Of a DNA stretch of 64,000 nt, positions 24,424 through 38,215 are shown one piece after another (position 1 is the first letter of the stretch; each line of letters starts with the position of its first letter). Below the pieces are notes generated by a model, which was given only the letters and a program-made list of their open reading frames with translations, did no database searches and was not told where the DNA came from. The translations under genes and the position numbers were made by a program. This DNA comes from Notolepis coatsorum (taxonomy: Eukaryota; Chordata; Actinopteri; Aulopiformes; Paralepididae). The DNA lies in NCBI GenBank assembly GCA_963971535.1, contig OZ020590.1, forward strand, positions 154,356,177 through 154,420,176, written 5' to 3'.

Positions 24424-27400
24424 TTCTAGTCTACATCATGTTTAAATAGAGTCTGGGTTCAGTACTAGTCAACATCATAATGTTTAAATAGAGTCTGGGT
24501 TCAGTTCTAGTCAACATCATAATGTTTAAATAGAGTCTGGGTTCAGTACTAGTCAACATCATGTTTAAATAGAGCCTGGGTTCAGTTCTAGTCAACATCA
24601 TCATGTTTAAATAGAGTCTGGGTTCAGTTCTAGTCAACATCATAATGTTTAAATAGAGTCTGGGTTCAGTTCTAGTCAACATCATCATGTTTAAATAGAG
24701 CCTGGGTTCAGTTCTAGTCAACATCATAATGTTTAAATAGAGTCTGGGTTGAGTTCTAGTCAACATCATAATGTTTAAATAGAGTCTGGGTTCAGTTCTA
24801 GTCAACATCATAATGTTTAAATAGAGTCTGGGTTCAGTTCTAGTCAACATCATAATGTGTTTAAATAGAGTCTGGGTTCAGTTCTAGTCAACATCATAAT
24901 GTTTAAATAGAGTCTGGGTTCAGTACTAGTCAACATCATGTTTAAATAGAGTCTGGGTTCAGTACTAGTCAACATCATAATGTTTAAATAGAGTCTGGGT
25001 TCAGTTCTAGTCAACATCATCATGTTTAAATAGAGCCTGGGTTCAGTTCTAGTCAACATCATAATGTGTTTAAATAGAGTCTGGGTTCAGTTCTAGTCAA
25101 CATCATAATGTTTAAATAGAGCCTGGGTTCAGTACTAGTCAACATCATAATGTTTAAATAGAGTCTGGGTTCAGTTCTAGTCAACATCATGTTTAAATAG
25201 AGTCTGGGTTCAGTACTAGTCAACATCATGTTTAAATATAGTCTGGGCTCAGTTCTAGTCAACATCACAATGTTTAAATAGAGTCTGGGTTCAGTACTAG
25301 TCAACATCATAATGTTTAAATAGAGTTTGTGTTCAGTTCTAGTCAACATCATGTTTAAATAGAGTCTGGGTTCAGTTCTAGTCAACATCATGTTTAAATA
25401 TAGTCTGGGTTCAGTTCTAGTCAACATCACAATGTTTAAATAGAGTCTGGGTTCAGTACTAGTCAACATCATAATGTTTAAATAGAGTTTGTGTTCAGTT
25501 CTAGTCAACATCATGTTTAAATAGAGTCTGGGTTCAGTTCTAGTCAACATCATAATGTTTAAATAGAGTCTGGGTTCAGTACTAGTCAACATCATAATGT
25601 TTAAATAGAGTCTGGGTTCAGTACTAGTCAACATCATAATGTTTAAATAGAGTCTGGGTTCAGTTCTAGTCAACATCATGTTTAAATAGAGCCTGGGTTC
25701 AGTACTAGTCAACATCACAGTGTTTAAATAGAGTCTGGGTTCAGTTCTAGTCAACATCATGTTTAAATAGAGTCTGGGTTCAGTTCTAGTCAACATCATG
25801 TTTAAATAGAGTCTGGGTTCAGTACTAGTCAACATCATAATGTTTAAATATAGTCTGGGCTCAGTTCTAGTCAACATCACAATGTTTAAATAGAGTCTGG
25901 GTTCAGTACTAGTCAACATCATAATGTTTAAATAGAGTTTGTGTTCAGTTCTAGTCAACATCATGTTTAAATAGAGTCTGGGTTCAGTTCTAGTCAACAT
26001 CATGTTTAAATATAGTCTGGGTTCAGTTCTAGTCAACATCACAATGTTTAAATAGAGTCTGGGTTCAGTACTAGTCAACATCATAATGTTTAAATAGAGT
26101 TTGTGTTCAGTTCTAGTCAACATCATGTTTAAATAGAGTCTGGGTTCAGTTCTAGTCAACATCATAATGTTTAAATAGAGTCTGGGTTCAGTACTAGTCA
26201 ACATCATAATGTTTAAATAGAGTCTGGGTTCAGTACTAGTCAACATCATAATGTTTAAATAGAGTCTGGGTTCAGTTCTAGTCAACATCATGTTTAAATA
26301 GAGCCTGGGTTCAGTACTAGTCAACATCACAGTGTTTAAATAGAGTCTGGGTTCAGTTCTAGTCAACATCATGTTTAAATAGAGTCTGGGTTCAGTTCTA
26401 GTCAACATCATGTTTAAATAGAGTCTGGGTTCAGTACTAGTCAACATCATAATGTTTAAATATAGTCTGGGCTCAGTTCTAGTCAACATCACAATGTTTA
26501 AATAGAGTCTGGGTTCAGTACTAGTCAACATCATAATGTTTAAATAGAGTTTGTGTTCAGTTCTAGTCAACATCATGTTTAAATAGAGTCTGGGTTCAGT
26601 TCTAGTCAACATCATGTTTAAATATAGTCTGGGTTCAGTTCTAGTCAACATCACAATGTTTAAATAGAGTCTGGGTTCAGTACTAGTCAACATCATAATG
26701 TTTAAATAGAGTTTGTGTTCAGTTCTAGTCAACATCATGTTTAAATAGAGTCTGGGTTCAGTTCTAGTCAACATCATAATGTTTAAATAGAGTCTGGGTT
26801 CAGTACTAGTCAACATCATAATGTTTAAATAGAGTCTGGGTTCAGTACTAGTCAACATCATAATGTTTAAATAGAGTCTGGGTTCAGTTCTAGTCAACAT
26901 CATGTTTAAATAGAGCCTGGGTTCAGTACTAGTCAACATCACAGTGTTTAAATAGAGTCTGGGTTCAGTTCTAGTCAACATCATGTTTAAATAGAGTCTG
27001 GGTTCAGTTCTAGTCAACATCATGTTTAAATAGAGTCTGGGTTCAGTACTAGTCAACATCATAATGTTTAAATAGAGTCTGGGTTCAGTACTAGTCAACA
27101 TCATAATGTTTAAATAGAGTCTGGGTTCAGTACTAGTCAACATCATAATGTTTAAATAGAGTCTGGGTTCAGTACTAGTCAACATCATAATGTTTAAATA
27201 GAGTCTGGGTTCAGTTCTAGTCAACATCATGTTTAAATAGAGTCTGGGTTCAGTTCTAGTCAACAACATAATGTTTAAATAGAGTCTGGGTTCAGTTCTA
27301 GTCAACATCATAATGTTTAAATAGAGCCTGGGTTCAGTTCTAGTCAACATCATAATGTTTAAATAGAGTCTGGGTTCAGTACTAGTCAACATCATAATGT

Positions 27401-30400
27401 TTAAATAGAGTCTGGGTTCAGTTATAGTCAACATCATAATGTTTAAATAGAGTCTGGGTTCAGTACTAGTCAACATCATAATGTTTAAATAGAGTCTGGG
27501 TTCAGTTCTAGTCAACATCATGTTTAAATAGAGCCTGGGTTCAGTACTAGTCAACATCACAGTGTTTAAATAGAGTCTGGGTTCAGTTCTAGTCAACATC
27601 ATGTTTAAATAGAGTCTGGGTTCAGTTCTAGTCAACATCATGTTTAAATAGAGTCTGGGTTCAGTACTAGTCAACATCATAATGTTTAAATAGAGTCTGG
27701 GTTCAGTACTAGTCAACATCATAATGTTTAAATAGAGTCTGGGTTCAGTACTAGTCAACATCATAATGTTTAAATAGAGTCTGGGTTCAGTACTAGTCAA
27801 CATCATAATGTTTAAATAGAGTCTGGGTTCAGTTCTAGTCAACATCATGTTTAAATAGAGTCTGGGTTCAGTTCTAGTCAACAACATAATGTTTAAATAG
27901 AGTCTGGGTTCAGTTCTAGTCAACATCATAATGTTTAAATAGAGCCTGGGTTCAGTTCTAGTCAACATCATAATGTTTAAATAGAGTCTGGGTTCAGTAC
28001 TAGTCAACATCATAATGTTTAAATAGAGTCTGGGTTCAGTTCTAGTCAACATCATAATGTTTAAATAGAGTCTGGGTTCAGTTCTAGTCAACATCATAAT
28101 GTTTAAATAGAGCCTGGGTTCAGTTCTAGTCAACATCATGTTTAAATAGAGTCTGGGTTCAGTTCTAGTCTACATCATGTTTAAATAGAGTCTGGGTTCA
28201 GTACTAGTCAACATCATAATGTTTAAATAGAGTCTGGGTTCAGTTCTAGTCAACATCATAATGTTTAAATAGAGTCTGGGTTCAGTACTAGTCAACATCA
28301 TGTTTAAATAGAGCCTGGGTTCAGTTCTAGTCAACATCATCATGTTTAAATAGAGTCTGGGTTCAGTTCTAGTCAACATCATAATGTTTAAATAGAGTCT
28401 GGGTTCAGTTCTAGTCAACATCATCATGTTTAAATAGAGCCTGGGTTCAGTTCTAGTCAACATCATAATGTTTAAATAGAGTCTGGGTTCAGTTCTAGTC
28501 AACATCATAATGTTTAAATAGAGTCTGGGTTCAGTTCTAGTCAACATCATAATGTTTAAATAGAGTCTGGGTTCAGTTCTAGTCAACATCATAATGTGTT
28601 TAAATAGAGTCTGGGTTCAGTTCTAGTCAACATCATAATGTTTAAATAGAGTCTGGGTTCAGTACTAGTCAACATCATGTTTAAATAGAGTCTGGGTTCA
28701 GTACTAGTCAACATCATAATGTTTAAATAGAGTCTGGGTTCAGTTCTAGTCAACATCATCATGTTTAAATAGAGCCTGGGTTCAGTTCTAGTCAACATCA
28801 TAATGTGTTTAAATAGAGTCTGGGTTCAGTTCTAGTCAACATCATAATGTTTAAATAGAGCCTGGGTTCAGTACTAGTCAACATCATAATGTTTAAATAG
28901 AGTCTGGGTTCAGTTCTAGTCAACATCATGTTTAAATAGAGTCTGGGTTCAGTACTAGTCAACATCATGTTTAAATATAGTCTGGGCTCAGTTCTAGTCA
29001 ACATCACAATGTTTAAATAGAGTCTGGGTTCAGTACTAGTCAACATCATAATGTTTAAATAGAGTTTGTGTTCAGTTCTAGTCAACATCATGTTTAAATA
29101 GAGTCTGGGTTCAGTTCTAGTCAACATCATGTTTAAATATAGTCTGGGTTCAGTTCTAGTCAACATCACAATGTTTAAATAGAGTCTGGGTTCAGTACTA
29201 GTCAACATCATAATGTTTAAATAGAGTTTGTGTTCAGTTCTAGTCAACATCATGTTTAAATAGAGTCTGGGTTCAGTTCTAGTCAACATCATAATGTTTA
29301 AATAGAGTCTGGGTTCAGTACTAGTCAACATCATAATGTTTAAATAGAGTCTGGGTTCAGTACTAGTCAACATCATAATGTTTAAATAGAGTCTGGGTTC
29401 AGTTCTAGTCAACATCATGTTTAAATAGAGCCTGGGTTCAGTACTAGTCAACATCACAGTGTTTAAATAGAGTCTGGGTTCAGTTCTAGTCAACATCATG
29501 TTTAAATAGAGTCTGGGTTCAGTTCTAGTCAACATCATGTTTAAATAGAGTCTGGGTTCAGTACTAGTCAACATCATAATGTTTAAATATAGTCTGGGCT
29601 CAGTTCTAGTCAACATCACAATGTTTAAATAGAGTCTGGGTTCAGTACTAGTCAACATCATAATGTTTAAATAGAGTTTGTGTTCAGTTCTAGTCAACAT
29701 CATGTTTAAATAGAGTCTGGGTTCAGTTCTAGTCAACATCATGTTTAAATATAGTCTGGGTTCAGTTCTAGTCAACATCACAATGTTTAAATAGAGTCTG
29801 GGTTCAGTACTAGTCAACATCATAATGTTTAAATAGAGTTTGTGTTCAGTTCTAGTCAACATCATGTTTAAATAGAGTCTGGGTTCAGTTCTAGTCAACA
29901 TCATAATGTTTAAATAGAGTCTGGGTTCAGTACTAGTCAACATCATAATGTTTAAATAGAGTCTGGGTTCAGTACTAGTCAACATCATAATGTTTAAATA
30001 GAGTCTGGGTTCAGTTCTAGTCAACATCATGTTTAAATAGAGCCTGGGTTCAGTACTAGTCAACATCACAGTGTTTAAATAGAGTCTGGGTTCAGTTCTA
30101 GTCAACATCATGTTTAAATAGAGTCTGGGTTCAGTTCTAGTCAACATCATGTTTAAATAGAGTCTGGGTTCAGTACTAGTCAACATCATAATGTTTAAAT
30201 AGAGTCTGGGTTCAGTACTAGTCAACATCATAATGTTTAAATAGAGTCTGGGTTCAGTACTAGTCAACATCATAATGTTTAAATAGAGTCTGGGTTCAGT
30301 ACTAGTCAACATCATAATGTTTAAATAGAGTCTGGGTTCAGTTCTAGTCAACATCATGTTTAAATAGAGTCTGGGTTCAGTTCTAGTCAACAACATAATG

Positions 30401-33400
30401 TTTAAATAGAGTCTGGGTTCAGTTCTAGTCAACATCATAATGTTTAAATAGAGCCTGGGTTCAGTTCTAGTCAACATCATAATGTTTAAATAGAGTCTGG
30501 GTTCAGTACTAGTCAACATCATAATGTTTAAATAGAGTCTGGGTTCAGTTATAGTCAACATCATAATGTTTAAATAGAGTCTGGGTTCAGTACTAGTCAA
30601 CATCATAATGTTTAAATAGAGTCTGGGTTCAGTTCTAGTCAACATCATGTTTAAATAGAGCCTGGGTTCAGTACTAGTCAACATCACAGTGTTTAAATAG
30701 AGTCTGGGTTCAGTTCTAGTCAACATCATGTTTAAATAGAGTCTGGGTTCAGTTCTAGTCAACATCATGTTTAAATAGAGTCTGGGTTCAGTACTAGTCA
30801 ACATCATAATGTTTAAATAGAGTCTGGGTTCAGTACTAGTCAACATCATAATGTTTAAATAGAGTCTGGGTTCAGTACTAGTCAACATCATAATGTTTAA
30901 ATAGAGTCTGGGTTCAGTACTAGTCAACATCATAATGTTTAAATAGAGTCTGGGTTCAGTTCTAGTCAACATCATGTTTAAATAGAGTCTGGGTTCAGTT
31001 CTAGTCAACAACATAATGTTTAAATAGAGTCTGGGTTCAGTTCTAGTCAACATCATAATGTTTAAATAGAGCCTGGGTTCAGTTCTAGTCAACATCATAA
31101 TGTTTAAATAGAGTCTGGGTTCAGTACTAGTCAACATCATAATGTTTAAATAGAGTCTGGGTTCAGTTCTAGTCAACATCATAATGTGTTTAAATAGAGT
31201 CTGGGTTCAGTTCTAGTCAACATCATAATGTTTAAATAGAGCCTGGGTTCAGTTCTAGTCAACATCATGTTTAAATAGAGTCTGGGTTCAGTTCTAGTCT
31301 ACATCATGTTTAAATAGAGTCTGGGTTCAGTACTAGTCAACATCATAATGTTTAAATAGAGTCTGGGTTCAGTTCTAGTCAACATCATAATGTTTAAATA
31401 GAGTCTGGGTTCAGTACTAGTCAACATCATGTTTAAATAGAGCCTGGGTTCAGTTCTAGTCAACATCATCATGTTTAAATAGAGTCTGGGTTCAGTTCTA
31501 GTCAACATCATAATGTTTAAATAGAGTCTGGGTTCAGTTCTAGTCAACATCATCATGTTTAAATAGAGCCTGGGTTCAGTTCTAGTCAACATCATAATGT
31601 TTAAATAGAGTCTGGGTTCAGTTCTAGTCAACATCATAATGTTTAAATAGAGTCTGGGTTCAGTTCTAGTCAACATCATAATGTTTAAATAGAGTCTGGG
31701 TTCAGTACTAGTCAACATCATAATGTTTAAATAGAGTCTGGGTTCAGTACTAGTCAACATCATAATGTTTAAATAGAGTCTGGGTTCAGTACTAGTCAAC
31801 ATCATAATGTTTAAATAGAGTCTGGGTTCAGTACTAGTCAACATCATAATGTTTAAATAGAGTCTGGGTTCAGTTCTAGTCAACATCATGTTTAAATAGA
31901 GTCTGGGTTCAGTTCTAGTCAACAACATAATGTTTAAATAGAGTCTGGGTTCAGTTCTAGTCAACATCATAATGTTTAAATAGAGCCTGGGTTCAGTTCT
32001 AGTCAACATCATAATGTTTAAATAGAGTCTGGGTTCAGTACTAGTCAACATCATAATGTTTAAATAGAGTCTGGGTTCAGTTCTAGTCAACATCATAATG
32101 TGTTTAAATAGAGTCTGGGTTCAGTTCTAGTCAACATCATAATGTTTAAATAGAGCCTGGGTTCAGTTCTAGTCAACATCATGTTTAAATAGAGTCTGGG
32201 TTCAGTTCTAGTCTACATCATGTTTAAATAGAGTCTGGGTTCAGTACTAGTCAACATCATAATGTTTAAATAGAGTCTGGGTTCAGTTCTAGTCAACATC
32301 ATAATGTTTAAATAGAGTCTGGGTTCAGTACTAGTCAACATCATGTTTAAATAGAGCCTGGGTTCAGTTCTAGTCAACATCATCATGTTTAAATAGAGTC
32401 TGGGTTCAGTTCTAGTCAACATCATAATGTTTAAATAGAGTCTGGGTTCAGTTCTAGTCAACATCATCATGTTTAAATAGAGCCTGGGTTCAGTTCTAGT
32501 CAACATCATAATGTTTAAATAGAGTCTGGGTTCAGTTCTAGTCAACATCATAATGTTTAAATAGAGTCTGGGTTCAGTTCTAGTCAACATCATAATGTTT
32601 AAATAGAGTCTGGGTTCAGTTCTAGTCAACATCATAATGTGTTTAAATAGAGTCTGGGTTCAGTTCTAGTCAACATCATAATGTTTAAATAGAGTCTGGG
32701 TTCAGTACTAGTCAACATCATGTTTAAATAGAGTCTGGGTTCAGTACTAGTCAACATCATAATGTTTAAATAGAGTCTGGGTTCAGTTCTAGTCAACATC
32801 ATCATGTTTAAATAGAGCCTGGGTTCAGTTCTAGTCAACATCATAATGTGTTTAAATAGAGTCTGGGTTCAGTTCTAGTCAACATCATAATGTTTAAATA
32901 GAGCCTGGGTTCAGTACTAGTCAACATCATAATGTTTAAATAGAGTCTGGGTTCAGTTCTAGTCAACATCATGTTTAAATAGAGTCTGGGTTCAGTACTA
33001 GTCAACATCATAATGTTTAAATAGAGTCTGGGTTCAGTACTAGTCAACATCATAATGTTTAAATAGAGTCTGGGTTCAGTACTAGTCAACATCATAATGT
33101 TTAAATAGAGTCTGGGTTCAGTACTAGTCAACATCATAATGTTTAAATAGAGTCTGGGTTCAGTTCTAGTCAACATCATGTTTAAATAGAGTCTGGGTTC
33201 AGTTCTAGTCAACAACATAATGTTTAAATAGAGTCTGGGTTCAGTTCTAGTCAACATCATAATGTTTAAATAGAGCCTGGGTTCAGTTCTAGTCAACATC
33301 ATAATGTTTAAATAGAGTCTGGGTTCAGTACTAGTCAACATCATAATGTTTAAATAGAGTCTGGGTTCAGTTATAGTCAACATCATAATGTTTAAATAGA

Positions 33401-35081
33401 GTCTGGGTTCAGTACTAGTCAACATCATAATGTTTAAATAGAGTCTGGGTTCAGTTCTAGTCAACATCATGTTTAAATAGAGCCTGGGTTCAGTACTAGT
33501 CAACATCACAGTGTTTAAATAGAGTCTGGGTTCAGTTCTAGTCAACATCATGTTTAAATAGAGTCTGGGTTCAGTTCTAGTCAACATCATGTTTAAATAG
33601 AGTCTGGGTTCAGTACTAGTCAACATCATAATGTTTAAATAGAGTCTGGGTTCAGTACTAGTCAACATCATAATGTTTAAATAGAGTCTGGGTTCAGTAC
33701 TAGTCAACATCATAATGTTTAAATAGAGTCTGGGTTCAGTACTAGTCAACATCATAATGTTTAAATAGAGTCTGGGTTCAGTTCTAGTCAACATCATGTT
33801 TAAATAGAGTCTGGGTTCAGTTCTAGTCAACAACATAATGTTTAAATAGAGTCTGGGTTCAGTTCTAGTCAACATCATAATGTTTAAATAGAGCCTGGGT
33901 TCAGTTCTAGTCAACATCATAATGTTTAAATAGAGTCTGGGTTCAGTACTAGTCAACATCATAATGTTTAAATAGAGTCTGGGTTCAGTTCTAGTCAACA
34001 TCATAATGTGTTTAAATAGAGTCTGGGTTCAGTTCTAGTCAACATCATAATGTTTAAATAGAGCCTGGGTTCAGTTCTAGTCAACATCATGTTTAAATAG
34101 AGTCTGGGTTCAGTTCTAGTCTACATCATGTTTAAATAGAGTCTGGGTTCAGTACTAGTCAACATCATAATGTTTAAATAGAGTCTGGGTTCAGTTCTAG
34201 TCAACATCATAATGTTTAAATAGAGTCTGGGTTCAGTACTAGTCAACATCATGTTTAAATAGAGCCTGGGTTCAGTTCTAGTCAACATCATCATGTTTAA
34301 ATAGAGTCTGGGTTCAGTTCTAGTCAACATCATAATGTTTAAATAGAGTCTGGGTTCAGTTCTAGTCAACATCATCATGTTTAAATAGAGCCTGGGTTCA
34401 GTTCTAGTCAACATCATAATGTTTAAATAGAGTCTGGGTTCAGTTCTAGTCAACATCATAATGTTTAAATAGAGTCTGGGTTCAGTTCTAGTCAACATCA
34501 TAATGTTTAAATAGAGTCTGGGTTCAGTTCTAGTCAACATCATAATGTGTTTAAATAGAGTCTGGGTTCAGTTCTAGTCAACATCATAATGTTTAAATAG
34601 AGTCTGGGTTCAGTACTAGTCAACATCATGTTTAAATAGAGTCTGGGTTCAGTACTAGTCAACATCATAATGTTTAAATAGAGTCTGGGTTCAGTTCTAG
34701 TCAACATCATCATGTTTAAATAGAGCCTGGGTTCAGTTCTAGTCAACATCATAATGTGTTTAAATAGAGTCTGGGTTCAGTTCTAGTCAACATCATAATG
34801 TTTAAATAGAGCCTGGGTTCAGTACTAGTCAACATCATAATGTTTAAATAGAGTCTGGGTTCAGTTCTAGTCAACATCATGTTTAAATAGAGTCTGGGTT
34901 CAGTACTAGTCAACATCATGTTTAAATATAGTCTGGGTTCAGTTCTAGTCAACATCACAATGTTTAAATAGAGTCTGGGTTCAGTACTAGTCAACATCAT
35001 AATGTTTAAATAGAGTTTGTGTTCAGTTCTAGTCAACATCATGTTTAAATAGAGTCTGGGTTCAGTTCTAGTCAACATCAT
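24424..35081. repeat. Right-hand higher-order domain (lags 612, 1908, 3739, 4043 bp)
   Basis: This part carries marker units absent from the left half: gagtttgtgttcag (which changes EPR to EHK in the minus-strand frame) and tatagtctgggctcag. These recur every 612 bp at 25.24-26.75 kb. The modules at 24431, 28170, 32213 and 34121 are copies at offsets 3739, 4043 and 1908 bp, each including the frame-shifting unit with cataatgtgtttaaat. Confidence 0.88.
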
Positions 35082-35443
<362 letters not shown>

Positions 35444-35449
35444 AGTACG

Positions 35450-36800
35450 TCTGCCTCCTCTGTGAAATTAGCCATCGGCCGCTACTGGTGTGCCTTCCGT
35501 GGATACGTGCAGGTGAGGTGATGATGGATGAGCTGGTTCGGTTGCTTGCCCCCCTCCCCCCTCAAACCACTTATGTCTATAGATTATCTGAGACAGACGC
35601 ACTGTTGAAATTCTCGTGGCATGCATCCACAAAGATTCCCCTGTGTGCAGCCTATGCAGAGGTAGTTTTCACGTGCACAGGCTGTCGCCAGCTAAGTGAC
35701 GCTCTATCCATACAATTCAGCATGCTGAAAACACACGCAATCATTCATTCATTTATTCAGTCTTTATTTAATCTCATTAACATCATCGAGAGAGCGAGCT
35801 CTCTTCTACAATGACGTCGGGAGGTACAGTGCATAATAAATACAAAAACAGTGTGTAGAAGAGCCGAAACGTCAATCAATTAAACTATTTTAATTAATTA
35901 AAACAACTACAGACTGAGGTGAAATTGGTCGGCCGTTATAGATTTAAACTGACCAGTGGATACGATTGGTATTGGGTTTTAAAGTGCTTTGCACAAATGC
36001 TCCACGTGTCCAGGGGGTACAGAAGCTAAAAGCAGATTTTCCTAATTCAGTGCAAACTCTGGGGACACTTAAGTGTATAAGTCCATCACCCGAGTGAGTG
36101 TGATGAGGTGCAGAGCTCCAGACCCGTAATGAAGTGATGTACAGTAGGGAAGAAGCTCATCAATAACGGCTTCATACACAAACAGATGCCAATGCTGCAA
36201 GTCACATCTCTCTATCAGGGCGCACCACCCAACCTTATCATAGGGGGAGACAGTGATGGGTACAGTACCATAAATAAATGAATGAGAGTGATTGAGCCAT
36301 GATGATAAGAGTGATTTTCTATCGTTATTTTATTTTATTTATATTATTCCCTGTGTGGACCAAAGGCACATTTACAATCTTGGCTGTACCAACAACGCTG
36401 TATTGAATTTAAATGAATTTGAACGAATATAAAATGAAGAAAGAAAACAAAATGTATATGTTTGAACCGTCCTTTTATGGTCCGAGAGCTTTGTGATCCA
36501 TGTCATCTTTGCGGTCATCATCACTGTATATGCAAAACAACACAGCCCTGCTCTGTGAATATAATGGGCGACAGCAGGGTGTATGCACACGGTATCCACT
36601 CGTGTGTTTCAAATGTTGTGGAGAATAAACAGAGAGGAATGTAGTATGGTCAAAACTGCTGCCAGATAAACAGGGAATTCCACCGCAATGCAACAATAAA
36701 CTAATTGACCAGATTGAGGTCTGATTAATTATCTTGATGTGGCGACGAGCCAATGCACTCTCTGGTTCAGAAACATCGGCAGTGGAAGGTGCTAATTTGA
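35450..36800. other. Intergenic, no gene recognised
   Basis: Mixed unique-looking sequence. Short open frames have no recognisable domain. Nothing else is supported. Confidence 0.5.
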
Positions 36801-37027
36801 TAAAATGGTAAATGGTGCATTTATATAACAGCTTTTATCCAAAGCGCTTTACAATTTTGTCGCTCACACTTCACTCACAGCGACGGCAGAGGCTCCCGAT
36901 GAGCGGGTTGGCACCTCGCATGGTCGCCTCCGCCATCGGTGTGTGAATGTGTGAGTGAATGGGTGAATGTGAGGAACAAACATTTGTAAAGCGCTTCAGA
37001 TAAAATGCATATAAATGCACCATTTTA
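36801..37027. mobile_element. Palindromic SINE-tail element
   Basis: The left end taaaatggtaaatggtgcat and the right end atgcaccatttta are inverted copies of the tail of the tRNA-SINE family A. Both halves contain the aaagcgctttacaa-type block, head to head around gaggctcccgatgagcgggt. The tRNA head is missing. It is either two SINE tails fused in inverted orientation or a MITE that shares this end sequence. Confidence 0.6.
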
Positions 37028-37227
37028 GAGTACATTTACCATTTACATCTAGTAAAGCAACTGGGATTCCCCTTTAAAGGAACACGCCAACATTATGGGA
37101 AATGTGCTCACCGTCTTCTCCAGAGTCAGACAAGGAAGATAGATACCAATTTCCTCTCTGTGCGTTCAGTAGAAAGCTATCATGGCTGCAAGCTAGCCTA
37201 TAGTATAGCACAAATGAATGGACGTGG
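37028..37227. other. Intergenic, nothing recognised
   Basis: No gene or element recognised. Confidence 0.4.
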
Positions 37228-37390
37228 ATACGGACTTGATTGATTGATTCATTGAAAACTTTATTAACAGATTGCAGAATGGGTACTGTACAATACAGTA
37301 CAGCTCAATACACACAATTGTTAAGGGGATGCAGACCAGAGAAAGACTTTCGTCTTGTTTACATCAGGGTCCCCCATTTTCAATTCATCA
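37228..37390 (-). mobile_element. LINE 3' UTR and tail, family C (copy 1)
   Basis: Minus-strand insertion. (TTGA)n at the low-coordinate end is the 3' tail. Then come actttattaacagattgcag and cagggtcccccattttcaat. The same UTR is found at 60632-60783, 60855-60965 and, attached to a coding part, at 63910-64000. 5'-truncated. Confidence 0.8.
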
Positions 37391-37889
37391 GGACAACTAA
37401 CCTACTGTAGCTTAAAACTCTGGGAGAGGTATTTTGGGCCAAAAATCTTGGCTAGCTGGTCCGTATCCACTTCCATTTATTTGTGCTAAGCTGTGAACCC
37501 CATTGTAACTTTCGGAGACTACAGTCGTAACAGAGCTCCGCACGTACAGCTACAACAGTTGGATCAACTCAGTCCCGCTAGAAAGTCATCACAAAGGCCC
37601 TTCACTTAACACATTCCCGCCCGACAACGTATAAATCCGTGTTTCGAATCCATGCTTAACCCATTTAATCCCAAATTTTTTCTTGCAATGTAAGTGCTTG
37701 CATTTTGTTCCTTAGACCTCCCTAACAGATGATCTGTATTTATTTTAAAGTTTTATGATGGTTAAGTTGGTGAAAATGTTAGTTTTATGCTTGGTCACAA
37801 TAGTGACCATTGGGATCTAACATAGTACAAATTTTAATAAATAAACTAAATAATGGCAGTAAAGTAAAGTGGCAGTGTGTGTGTCAGTG

Positions 37890-38215
37890 GGGGGAGGGGG
37901 GCAGAGTAAGAGAGGAGTCCAGATTCTGTGGAGGCAGGTAAGAGAGGAGGGGGGGCTGGGTGTGTGTGTGTGGGGGGGGGGGGGGGTTAGTCCAGGTTCT
38001 GTGGAGGCAGGTAAGAGAGGGGGGGGGGGGGGTTGGGTGTGTGTGTGGGGGGGGGGGGTTAGTCCAGGTTATGTGGAGGCAGGTAAGAGAGGGGGGGGGG
38101 GCTGGGTGTGTGTGTGGCGGGGGGGGTTTAGTCCAGGCCCTGTGGAGGCAGGTAAGAGAGGGGGGGGGGGAGCTGGGTGTGTGTGTGTGGGGGGGGGGGG
38201 GGTTAGGGAGAGTTC
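37890..38215. repeat. G-rich minisatellite, about 69-73-bp units
   Basis: Four to five units of agtccagg...ctgtggaggcaggtaagaga followed by long G runs and gtgtgtgtgtg. Offsets measured between tccag/tccagg anchors are 73, 72 and 69 bp. It contains many runs of eight or more G. Confidence 0.9.

Larger units (their letters stand above)
10556..35081. repeat. 24.5-kb satellite array of 42/39-bp units with higher-order structure
   Basis: About 600 head-to-tail units, each containing GGGTTCAGTTCTAGTCAACA and gtttaaatagag. The basic unit is 42 bp. The common variant is 39 bp, lacking three bases before gtttaaa. Minor forms are 38, 41, 44 and 45 bp. Variable positions recur: gttctag/gtactag, gtctggg/gcctggg, atagag/atatag, catcat/catcac. 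On the minus strand one frame reads MMLTRTEPRLYLNI or MMLTRTEPRLYLN per unit and stays open for up to about 1026 codons (28139 to 25059). This follows from unit lengths divisible by three and is not evidence of a gene. There is no signal peptide, no non-repeat domain and no flanking exon structure. Left flank tattcgg and right flank tgccagacaatgat show no shared boundary motif. Confidence 0.99.

Noticed and set aside
25059-28139. 1026-codon minus-strand open frame as a repeat protein gene
   Set aside because: It is the satellite read in its only open frame. Neighbouring blocks break the frame in units amplified just as well, there is no non-repeat domain, and no promoter or exon signal is seen.
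10556-35081. CRISPR array
   Set aside because: Units are contiguous tandem repeats without unique spacers, in a eukaryotic context.
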